From Allolobophora icterica (lineage: Eukaryota > Annelida > Clitellata > Crassiclitellata > Lumbricidae), in the NCBI GenBank assembly GCA_963556255.1, contig OY744607.1, forward strand, positions 56,646,190 to 56,710,189: DNA of 64,000 bases. The letters are read 5' to 3'. The translations under genes and the position numbers were made by a program. Positions 22,843 to 34,900 of the stretch are shown one piece after another. Numbering within the stretch: the stretch's first letter is position 1; every line of letters begins with the position of its first letter. A model generated the notes under the pieces. It did not search any database, was not told where the DNA came from, and worked only from the letters and a program-made list of their open reading frames with translations.

Positions 22843-23082
22843 TGGGCCCAATGTGATAATGGCTGCGCTAAAGCAGTTTCTGAATTGGACTGGATCTCTA
22901 CATCGTAAGGAGAACTTGTCTGTACAAGTTGTCTAGTAAACATGAACAATCAGCATGGCCGTCAACGAGACAGCATGTGCTCCGTTTTAAAGATTAGCAG
23001 ATACTGTTGGTTGAAAGACAGTAGCAGATAATCAATATACATTTATAAATATCGATCACATACTAAGTTCAAGAGACTATAG

Positions 23083-23124
<42 letters not shown>

Positions 23125-25569
23125 AATAATACCAATAATATAATAATAATAACATCAACAATTATTTCTAAGGTGCAGTAACACAGCATTATTATTATCA
23201 TGGTCTCATGTCGTTACAAGGGCACATCACTATATAGCAACAATGTCTTTTTCAACTTAACACTTGGTACGAAAACATCACCAAAGGGGTCACAAAACGA
23301 CATAACTGCAACTGACTGAATCTTGAATAATTCTATGAAACAAACAGGTGCTATATAAATAACCATCCACATCTAAGAAACTGCACATTATTACCAGAAC
23401 TACATCTTCCTTTACGAACCGCTCATTATAAGCAGCCTACATATTCTGACAATCGTAATCATACACTGTAAACTTAACGTATGCTGCAAGGTACATGAAC
23501 ACAATTCACATTGTTTGTCATTCAACGTTCACATCTAAAGCTGCAGTCGCAACATACAACTTTCACACAAAAAATCTACACGTATAAAAAAAGTGCTACA
23601 GAATGTCCTGCTAAACATCTACATGTGCAACGTTGTGCTGTAGGTGGAGTAACGCATAGCACAGGCCCCCAGGTATTTCCAGAGGATGGGGCAAAACATG
23701 GAAACTGGGACACAAGATAATCATGGTCTCATGTCGGCCAAAAATGTTTCAGTATGTTCCAATGTCAAATGAAGTAGGGAGCACGCGTCCCATCTTGCCA
23801 CTTTCTGTGGGCGCCCGTGTCTCATGGGAAAACCAACAAGATATACTGTACCACATGATAATTACTGCCATCTAACACTGTAAATACCATAAGTAACCAT
23901 TTCTCCGGAGCATGACCTTGGGTGCAAAGAATTCTTCGACTTAAGCACCGATATCACAACACCAATCCAAGAACTGTACAGTTGCTACACAGAGTCCCCT
24001 CAGCAGGCTTGAACCTGCAATTACAGCTCAAGCACACCCCCAAACTGCCAACACATCGCATTCAACCTTTCCAAGAAGAAAATATTTCCAATTTCACAAG
24101 AGACCAAGAATCGAACTCATAATGTAACAGTCAACATTTGGTCAAAAAGCAATTGGTCAACTTATGGTTTCAAGTCAAGCAAACACAAAACATGTTCCAT
24201 AGAAATGTAAATCTCCGGAATTTCTCAGCATCACAAAAAAGCGGCATCAGGGAGACCACCTGCTACATCAAATCAAATCCACAAGCACCAGTTAGTACGA
24301 TGCAAGCGCCAGAAAGCAGTTTAACAGTCAAGTGACATAAAATCCTTTCCTTTGCTTCAATCTGTCACAAGGTGAAAAGCCTCTTCTGAACATTTGTATA
24401 GCACCCTTCAGAAACCTCTCAAACATGCTAGAAAAAGGCAATCTAACAGATGAAGAATAACATCAACTGGAACTGTTAAGATTTTCAGCAGGAGATCATT
24501 CGGAACCTGAGATCACAGATCGGTGATAAAGGGTCGGGAGAACGGCCAAGAAGTTTCCTTCAAGTGCTTAAGGGTTTGCTAATATTATTCAAATTACATT
24601 ATAATTCTTTCCTTACTTGTTCATTTAGTGTATAAAGTGTCCTTTGTTTTTGCACTATTCTCTATTTACAATGGCATTGTCAATGATTAGATTTTCTGTA
24701 CAAGAGTATTTGGACATAAAAACCATAACAAATTAAGTAAACTACAAATAATTCAAAACAAATAATCAGATTCAACATTGTAAACACTGTTAGTCATGAA
24801 AACCAATTGAAATTCACAGACGCACACACAATTACAATTACAATTACCGGCCTCATGTCACAATACAAACTTGGAATTGATGAAATGCAGGAACCAATCA
24901 AAGACCAAAAATTAACTAATTATCTTACCCAATTAACTAATCAATGTACCAAATGTACCCTCTGGACACACAGCTCATGGTTCATTTATGGGGCGAGTAA
25001 TGGTACTGCAGGTTCCAACCCGGACTAAGAAAGAAATTCTAACCAAGCAACGTGCAATTCTACTCCATGAGCACTTTCTTGTAAATTAATTGGAAAAATT
25101 GACATATTGCACCTATGTACATATCAGAAACAATAAAAGCAAAATAACAATAGAAGTAGCAACAATAGTACCAAAAACACTGCTTGTCAGTCTTAGCAAT
25201 ACACAATCAGAATATTACAAAGCGCTTGTTATTACCATTGTTATCATTATTGTTACTTCTGTTTTACTGTGTTGTATTGTGGAGGTGACAGCAAAGAAGA
25301 TGGGAGCAGCAGTACATGTAACCATAGTAATAGGAGAGTTTTGCAAGAGCTTGCTTCTTGGCCGACTTGTTGGAATTTACTATGCATATATCTCTACAAA
25401 GTTTGAACACATCTTCTAGTTAGAGTTTCTGTCAGGCTGATATGTTGCACGCTAAGCATCTATCCATCCAACCGCAGCAGATCTTTGTAACATATTTGTT
25501 CTTTGTGGTGACCATAGTCACTGGCAAATGCTTTCATACCTCAGCTGCAGTTTAACTTGCAGAAAAGCT
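22843..25569. other. Intergenic / ATP8A 3' flank
   Basis: It contains a (taa)n run (about 23087-23135), a 'tgctatataaata' retroposon tail (about 23345), and an inverted tRNA-like segment at about 23990-24040 ('ggcttgaacctgcaatta', B box on the - strand). No conserved coding sequence is seen. No clear AATAAA on the - strand was found close to the ATP8A stop. Confidence 0.4.
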
Positions 25570-25640
25570 TTAACACTTTAGCGACGAGAGTGTACTAAAA
25601 GCGACTGGGAAACCAATGCAGCTCATCGTTAAAGTGTTAA
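25570..25640. mobile_element. Short TTAA-flanked palindromic MITE, copy 1
   Basis: 'ttaacactttagcgacgag...ctcatcgttaaagtgttaa' is a 71-bp element with inverted ends, starting and ending in TTAA. A second copy of 64 bp lies at 57720-57783 with the same ends and the same core 'gtactaaaagc'. TTAA at both ends suggests piggyBac-type insertion, but the superfamily is inferred. Confidence 0.6.
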
Positions 25641-25996
25641 CACACTCAATCGAATCCCATCTGGATACGCCCACAGTGCCCTCATAATAACACATACAGT
25701 ACCTTAAGACATAAGACTCCAAAGATGGACCACCCTATGCTAACCACCAAGGTAATGAGGTAAAACTGCAGTGACAGTAGCAGCAAAGACATCGGAAAAG
25801 AATCAGAAACAACACTGAATTTCTGACCAAAGATCTGTACCAACGATACAGGTCAGATATCAACATCTGCATGAACAGCATATAAAGCCAAGCACCATTT
25901 GCCAATAAGAAAGCGCAATACACTGTAATGTGCCGTAATGTAACCGTGCATAACGTAAGCATTTACAAAGATGACTGACTGAGATTCCATCAAAAC

Positions 25997-28507
25997 TCAG
26001 AGACCCGCAGGTTTGGCCTGCGTCGTATCGTACGCTCGGATCAACTCCGACTGAAAAGGAAACAGAGACAAATTGAACTGTGGAAGCTTAAAGAAGAAAA
26101 CATTGTTCGAGGAGTCACTGTGTAATTGTAATTAGTAACTTCTATTGTGCCAGTGTCTAATGCAAAAGGCATCAATCGATGGCACACCAAAACCAAGCAG
26201 TAATCAGGTCACTAGCCAAAACATCAATCCGTAAGACAGAGAGGCAGCCTATAGTGGATAAGCAATTTTAAAGCGGTAAGTTTTAAGTTTATTGTGTAAA
26301 GTAATGTAAAGATTCACTGATTCACTGTCAGAGGGTCATGGAAGCCATTAATTGGTTTAATTAGACTAAACGTGTCTGTTTAACGAAGGTAGATGGCACT
26401 GTTGTTGACTTGCCATGCCAACCTACACTTCATACTCCTAAGAAGAGCAGTTGCTTAAGCTAACCCTGTGTTAGTGCTTCATGTTTCTTAGCCTCACCAC
26501 AATAATAATAACGACCATTTCTAGGGCGCCATAACAGGGTATATGCCGTTACAAGGGCGCCTTCACGATATACACGAGCCATATAATGGTTTGTGGTCAG
26601 TGCCCTCCCTTGCTGCCTGATGTTCCAATAAAAAGTGTTTGGACCAGGACGTTGCGCTCATTTTATAGCTCATTTTGCTAAGGGGTGCAACTGGAAAAGA
26701 AATTTTGAAAGCAAATTTCTCCCTGGTGATGATTTGAACCCCTGCCCTTACAACTGACAATCCAGCACACTTAGGGGTCAAACAAACTAGTAACAGATAA
26801 AAACTGATCTCATACCTGTGGCACAACTCCATTTTCCTCTTGTGAAAAAGCATAACCATCTAAAAGAAATTAAGAAAAGAAACAACTCAGTTCAGAATTT
26901 GGAATTCGGTTTCGCTCACATACTACACGACAGTATGTTCTAAATTATTTTCCAGCCCCTAACTCAGTATTTTCTTTGAAATTTTTACCCACAAATTGTG
27001 TTAAATTTACAATTCCGATCATAAGTTTTATTATAATTTGAATTACCTCATTTGAAGAATTTATAAGATTACAATTATTGCTTATTTTCATAATTTTTAC
27101 TGAAGCCATTAACTCATTATCAAAAACAGTTTATACACAAGCATAAAGAAATGACAATAATAAGTGACAAGTTTTCTGCTGTCAAAAAGCCACTCTAAAG
27201 AGGGTTTGTAAATTCACTAGGCACTGTCACTGAACTTAAAGAAATGACTTTTTATCTTTTTAGCCATCTGAAATATTTCATAAGGCAAGGGGCCAGCAGC
27301 CTTGCACCTAACTGTCTAATTCTAACGGGCTTATTAACCTCATACATATAGGCGCTCGGTTTGTTTTTCTTTATTATTCATTTATTTTTATTCAAATTGT
27401 TTTTCTGTTTCTTTTTTCTGTCATCCGAATGTAATGAAATTAATTTCTTTTATATCTACAAAGACGACATACGCAGCTGAAGCTCGGAGGCCTGTGCGTC
27501 TTGCATGTGGCTCGCCGATCGGCTGAAAACATTGCGCAAGAGTCTGGCTGTTTCCGTCAAACTACAATATCAATAACACAATTGTTAATTTATTTTTTTT
27601 AAATGATTGCTAAATACGTTGTATGGAGTTGATTGCTGAATCTGAGGCAGAGGCATAGGACAGACTGTTGTTCAAAACTAAACTATTGTGTGATGGCAGA
27701 TCTCCAAATCATGTGCTTAAAGAATTCCTAAGAAATGACAGAGAAGAAGAAAAGGTCAGTCAGTCCATTGCAAACAGAGTGTTTCACCTTTAAGGCAACG
27801 AAAGTAATAAAAAAAAAACAGAACAGTCATTGACTTATCCATAGGAAGACAGATTTTAACCATTCTGGCCTTAGATATACAGCCACTGACTGACTTCTAT
27901 AATCTGATATGTGGTGCTAACTCTGAGTTGCATCGAAATCTATGAAAGGTTAGATGAGATGATGAGACTTGCCGTCGCTTGGTCGCCTGCAAAACAGCGC
28001 TCTCAGGATCTTTGTTCACCAACTCCAACTCTTGTATCTCTTCACGCAGCGTCTTAAACAGCGTCCGGCGAACACTAACCACACACAGGAAACAGACAAC
28101 CAGCAATATATCAAACGAGAAACAAATCAAAGATTCAGTCAGTCAGACAGTTCATCAGGAAGCTAGTCAGTCAGTCAGTCAGTTAGTCAGTAAGGAATTG
28201 GGTCAGTCAGTCAAATCAGTCAGTCTGTTAGTAAGTCAGTCAGTAAGTAAGTCAGAGTGTACGTAATCAGTAAGTAAGTAAGTCAGTCAGTCAGCTAAAT
28301 CAACAGAAACAAGTACTAGGAGAAGCGTACTTTCTAAAATGATACACAGATACTGATGATAACTAGTAGAGCTGACTGTTGAACAACACGGCCAAGTTGT
28401 TAGAAAGTGAAAACCTACACTTTCCAAGTGATGTCCCTGAGCAGAGAAGCTGTTGGAATAAGGATGAGACACATCCAGAAAATGGAACAGCCGTACACAT
28501 ACCGATC
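25997..28507 (-). CDS. ATP8A: ATP8A exons: last membrane segment and C-terminal regulatory tail
   Basis: Exons: 28507-28419 ('[21 protein letters not shown]'-type TM10; the donor gtaggt at 28418 is chosen because it alone keeps frame), 28074-27969 ('[14 protein letters not shown]'), 26859-26816 ('[14 protein letters not shown]') and 26050-25997 ('[10 protein letters not shown]...', TGA). In mammalian ATP8A1/2 this tail is autoinhibitory and contains the conserved GYAFS motif. Between 27969 and 26859 a linker of about 30-40 residues is missing. A 50-bp candidate exon at 27522-27473 has good splice signals, but its phase requires another, unseen exon, so it is not included. Confidence 0.88.
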
Positions 28508-28845
28508 CTGACAAACACAATAAAACCACAACACTTACTATAGCGCATTTTAAGTACCTCACAAAGGTACTGTACCTATGACAATCTAACAGATCTAAAC
28601 AAGTGCATTTTAAGACAGTCTAGGTTGACTCAGCCTTCCACTGCCTATGGGGCAGCAGTAAAATGAGCAGGTGCCTAACAGGCTGCCAAGACGTGTAATC
28701 AATAAGACCCTGAAAATTGTACCATCATGTTTCAATGTAACTTACTGTGGTTTGTCAGTAAGCTTGTGAATAAACAATATATATATACATATATATATAT
28801 ACACATATATATTGTTTATTCAATATTGTTTATATATATATAGTT

Positions 28846-28913
<68 letters not shown>

Positions 28914-31900
28914 ATTAGTCAGCAAATGCACGCTGCACAGAGTCAAAGGCAATAGTATGTAAGTGCAGTGGTAGACAGCTCCAGCACACGAGATGGCACG
29001 ATGGGCTCGAGCTGAAGTGCAAAACCTTGGCATATGCATATCTCTATGGGTCAGAGTGCAAGCACAGAGCGCCTTACAAAGGTATTAAATATCGCCATCA
29101 AAATAAACTGCTAACTGGTCTGTGTTTCTATGACTATATTGCATTTTGTCAACCTGAGTAGGAGTTAAGTAGGCGTTTTAAATCACACTCGCGAGGTGGC
29201 GTTAAGTAGGCGTTTCAAAACGCACTCGCTAGGTGTCGTTCTGAAAGCTTAAAAACCGTTACAATGAGTGAATCTGAAACCGGAGTTGACGCATTCGCCA
29301 GGCGGCGTTCTAAAAGCTTAAAAACCGTTACAAAGAGTGAATCTGAAACCCCAACCTTTTGGCGCTATCAAGGGCCTGCCAGAGGGAAAGGGAATGGTCA
29401 TTCAGGGTAAATATGAGTGCATTGTCTGGCGCATTCGACAGGCGGTGTTGTCAAAGCTTTAAAAAATCCTTTAAATGAGTGATGGCTGTACATAAACGCT
29501 GTAGGCTAAGAAATCGAATCGCTCCAATTCAATTTTAAGTTACAGATTCGGATAGAGGGTGAAAAATCCGGAATTTTGCGTACCTACACGGCATACTTCG
29601 CTTCATAAATAAAGAAACCACAGTGTGGTCCACTTAAATCTTCAGCCGTGAAGATCTTTCTGGGCCACGGCGGGAATCTTAACGACAAATTTTTCATTGC
29701 CAAAAATTCATCAGGCCAAAATCAATATTTCCACCGGAAACGTGTAGAAAAAGCAATTTTGCTATGTGTGAATTTTTTCACCCAACCCCAAAAACTTTTA
29801 CCCCGGAAGAAATTTTTCATTGTCAAAAATTCATCAGGCCAAAATCAATATTTACATCTGAAACGTGCAGAAAAATCGTTTCTACGCTGTGTGAAATTTT
29901 TCACCCAACCCCAAAAACTTTTACCCCGGAAGAAATTTTTCATTGTCAAAAATTCATCAGGCCAAAATCAATATTTACATCTGAAACGTGCAGAAAAATC
30001 GTTTCTACGCTGTGTGAAATTTTTCACCCATCCCCAAAAACTTTTACCCCGAAATAAATTTTTCATTGTCAAAAATTCATCAGGCCAAAATCAATATTTA
30101 CACCTGAAACGTGCAGAAAAATCGTTTCTACGCTGTGTGAAATTTTTTCACCCATCCCCAAAAAACTTTTACCCTGAAACAAATTTTTCATTGTCAAAAA
30201 TTCATCAGGCCAAAATCAATATTTACACCTGAAACATGCAGAAAAATCGTTTCTACGCTGTGTGAAATTTTACACCCATCCCCAAAACTTTTACCCCGAA
30301 AGAAATTTTTCATTGTCAAAAATTCATCAGGTCAAAATCGATATTTCGAACGAAATCGTGTAGTGAACGCAAATCTACGCCGAGTAAAAATTTTCAGCCG
30401 GACTTTGAAATTTCAAAATCGTGACACTTCTCGTCGTTTTCTGAATACCATTTTTTCGGTCACGTTTTTGGACTTGTGAATTATGGAAATCGGGGAACTA
30501 TGGAAATCGGGGAACCACGGAAATCGGGGAACTGCGGAAATCGGGGCACTACGGAAATCGGGGAACTGGGGAAATCGTACGGCGGTGGCGCGGTGAACTG
30601 CGGAAACTTGAGCACATAAAAAATTATAAATCCGCTAATCGTATGCTGGTGGTGCGCTAGGAACTACAGACTCACTACTCCAACCACCTACGATGAAAAT
30701 TTTTATATCGTGGTTCGCGGAGAAGGCCCAGCGCTGGTTAGTTTCTTTATTAGTTCTGCCACCATCTGGTCTTTGCTTTGACTCGGCAACTCTTTTTTTC
30801 CATTCTTGTTTTGTATATCACGTTTCATCGTTCTATATTTCTCCTCCTCTCCCAGAATAAGTTTATATTCATCGTCGCTTATAGCTGTGTCTTCCAAAGC
30901 CTTAGAAATGTGGTCATGAACAGTGTTTAGCTTACTCTCCGCCAAAATACAAATTTCGTCGTGTTTTGAAGCTTTGGCAACAAACGATCGGCTAACAACA
31001 TTCCCGATAATATCCAGAAAACTGGTCGCTATGGCCAAACTCTCCAGAACAATACCAGGAATAAAACCAATACCAGTGGCTAGCATAGCTGCCCCACCCA
31101 CCCCAGTTCCAAGACTAACTATAGCAAGGCCGGCCGAGGCCCCATTAGCCACATCTACAACCCTCTTATACTTCTTGCACAGTTGTCCTCGACTTATCGC
31201 CTCAGATCTCAGGAATGCTTCTACTTCACCGATCTTCTGCAGACGAAACGTCTGCGACTTCGTGTCTGACGAAATTGTCGGCTCCGTAAGCGTTGGATAC
31301 AAAGCCATTGTTTTTTATAGTTGCTCTATTAGTAAAGTTACGTTTAAGTCGATAGATGAAGTACTTTCAACGCCTCTCTTTTTGCCTTCAATTCGGAAAC
31401 TCGTTTGTCCTGGAACGAATATTGCCCTAGATGCATCAAATTGTCCACTTTGAATGTCAACTGTACGATCGATGCTACCCCCAGCAGCTGCCGGTGCTAT
31501 AACGCGAACTGTTGCATCACCACCGCAAACACCAAAGACTGTAAGCTTCCAGAACCCGCCCTCTAACGAAACCCCCTGATTGGTGGTTTGCAAAGTTATA
31601 CACGGAAAACGCGCAGCGGTCAATGGAAGAGTTTGCCACGCAGTCGTGGTTACCGTTCCGGCCGCCGTATAGATATCGCGGTTGTGGTAATCGTCAGACA
31701 CGAAGTCGATGTGCTGTTGAGGCACCGCGGTCAATAGCTCTGCGGTGGGCTTCGGGATGTCGTACCCCCAGTGGCCCACACCACCTAGACTGTCTATGCT
31801 GTATTTGCACATGTCTATTTCTCCGTGTTGACGGAGATACCCCCGAATCTTGTAGTGCGTGTCAGTCATATTTTTTCTATACTACTGACTATCCCCCGTG

Positions 31901-34900
31901 TCTAAAATATGTATAGATCTGGAAGTGGGATATTCCAAAAGTAGGTTGTGGTGGGCTGGTGGCCAAGACCATCAGCCTGAATTTTTTGTATAAACTCTGA
32001 GTTGTGAAGGTGAACTCTTGCGCAGAATTAGTCAAAGTGACATTGGAGGTGATGAGCGCATCAAATCTATTTGCATCATCGGCTGGAGTCCCATAAATCT
32101 TCCAGGACGTGATACGTGGTGCAGTAGGACTAGATCCCCCAGCCAGACTAACCTTCCATACTCCCACAGCCGTCGGGCATTCAATCTGTAACCAAGTCCT
32201 ACTAACCTGAGGACCAATATCGGCTCTCGATGTGGACGCCGTCTTCCACTCACCCCTCACACCCGAGTTGAATGCCATATGAGGCGGGTTAGTGGGTAAA
32301 GATTCGTTGGCTGAGGCAATAAAACCCGTTTCGGAAACGTTTCTGGATAGGGGCGGAATATGGCCGCTGTAGTTGAGAACCTTGATGCTCGTCGCGTATC
32401 GCCTTTCATTAGCTATCTCACTGTCTACATACCGCTTGTTAGTCAGGTACCATGGTCCCGAGGGCGGCGTATCATTTTTCGTAGTGGCGTTGGTGATCAG
32501 CTGCGTCACTTGTTTCAAACTCACAGCGTCGCTATCGGATCCTGAAATTTCCGTTGGGAGTCCAGTCACTCTTTTACCACCCATAGCCAGATCACCGGTC
32601 ATGGTACTGCCGGATTTGAGCACGCATGCGCTCCTAACGATAACATCTTGCTCGTTGGCGTACGTCTTAGCAGCTTCAACTTTCTGGTCCGCATAGAGTC
32701 TAACGGAAGCTCCAATCTCAGCGTTTTTCACGTCAACGTATCGTTTATTTGTCACATGCAACGGTTCTGTTGGTACTCTATCACTCTTTGTCATGTTGTC
32801 GGCGATCAGCTTCGATACTTGTGCCATACTCGTCGCGTCGCTTTCGGACGTTGCTGCGCCCGTAGGGAGCCCAGTAACTCTTTTACCGCCCATGATTAAA
32901 TCACCAGTCATTGCATCACCAGCTTTAAGCACGCATGCGCTCCTAACGATAACATCTTGCTCGTTGGCGTACGTCTTAGCAGCTTCAGCTTTCTGGTCCG
33001 CATAGAGTCTAACTGAAGCTCCAATCTCAGCGTTTTTCGCGTCCACATACCGTTTGTTAGTCAAGTACTTTGGTCCAGCCGGCGCCGTATCATTATTCAT
33101 AGTGGCGCTGCTGATCAGCTGCGTCACCTGTTTCAAACTCGCGGCGTCGCTATCGGATCCTGGAATTTCTGTTGGCAGCCCAGTCACTCTTTTACCACCC
33201 ATGGTCAAATCACCAGTCATAGAATCGCCGGTTTTGAGCACATGCCCGCCTCTTACGATAGCATGCTTCTCGTCCACATATCTTCTAGCGGTGGTGACCT
33301 TCTCATCCACGTACTGTCTGTAAGAAGCGTCGCGGGAATCTACATACCGCTTATTCACCACATGCAACGACTCCGTGGGTACTCTATCGAGTTTTACTAG
33401 AGCGCCAGCGACCGCTGTTGACACTTGTTTCCAACTCGCTGCGTCGCTATCGGATCCTGAAATTTCTGTTGGGAGCCCAGTAACTCGGTGGCCGCCCATA
33501 ACTAAACTTCCAGTCATTACGCCGCCGGATTTGAGCACGCACGCATTCCTGACGATAACATCTTGCTCGTTAACATAACTTTTAACAATAAGGTCCTTGT
33601 CATCTGCATACCGCCTAACGGAATCTCTCAGCCCCGCATTCTTCTCGTCCGTGTACTGCCTGGCATCGATAAGTTTTTGGTCTGCATGATTTTCGGCTGC
33701 GGCCGCCTTCTGGTCCGCGTATCGTACCACTTGTGCCCAGCTCGCAGCGTCGCTTTCAGACGCACCAGCGTCTGTGGGCAGCCCAGTAACTTTGTGACCA
33801 CCCATTTTTAGAACACCAGACATCGTTCCACCGGTGATTTGTAAGTTGTCCTGATCTATGATGTCTGCATAAGCCTTTGTCGCGGCGTCTGTTTCCATCG
33901 TGGGCGTTCCCACGTTTGTCAGTCGAAAACCTCCAGCCGACAGAATTCCCATCATGGTATCACCCGCTTTGTGGACGAGCCCAGCGGCGCTTATCTGCCC
34001 CCCTCCCACCCCACCTCCGCCGTCTCTTCCAAATTTATCAACCGGCATTTTTATATACAAAAAGGTGACGGAAGTCTAACATAGGTCAAGAATGATATCT
34101 TCAAAATTCTTTCCAGCAGTGAGCTCTCTTAGCACGGTCAGGCAGAGATGACCACAGACCACATCATCGGGACCCTGCAGCTGGAACGTCTGTGTTCTTA
34201 TAGGATTTTTTAAATATCGAGAAATTTCGAGAGGTGGATCCAGCCCATAACTGTCAAAATAGACGGCTGTAGGTCCATCTATCCAATAAGCGACCCAGTG
34301 AGTACCATCACCAGAACCGGAATCCAGATTAACAACTCCACACTCCTTCTCACGAGCCACGGCGGGCAGACCATCTCGCATGAAAACACCGCGGAAATGC
34401 GGCAGACCTCGAGCGACTTTCTCTATGTCAAAGTTGCTCAGCGGTTTTAGTTTTTTTGTCCGATGTACAGGCCGGATCCTTTACACATTGAACAGCAACC
34501 ACCATAAGTCTGGCGCCCGAGATATAAACCGGTCCCGCGGACCTGAGCTTCGAGTTCGCGATTGTGACGCGCGGCCTCTGCTAAAGCCGCGTCGTCGATC
34601 CGTTTTTTCTCGGCTTGGGCCGCATCGCTGGCCTGTTTCTTGCGCAGAGCCTCTGCATCGCTGGCCTGTTTGTTGTGCACGGCCTTTGCCACCTCGGCGG
34701 CCCCTCCAGCCGCGGCACCCGCCGCGCCTAACCCACCAAAAATCAGTGGGAGGAGAGCCAGCAGTGGAAGAAAGCCGCCCGATTTTGTCATCTTTTTCAA
34801 TTGCGTTTTGGTGAATCTCAGCTCCATACCAACGCCTTCCGAAATCTTCTTCACTATTCGGGCGGCTTGAACTTTTGTGAGCGCGAGCTTATCGTTTCCG

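Noticed and set aside
29648..30232. 194-codon frame as a real repetitive protein gene
   Set aside because: It is not called as a gene: the 123-bp period alone keeps several frames open, the last units have indels, and no start context or partner sequence supports it. It is kept as a finding to check.
32360..33811. Series of repetitive + strand open frames
   Set aside because: They are antisense shadows of the fibre repeats. Their similarity to each other follows from the repeat structure on the - strand.
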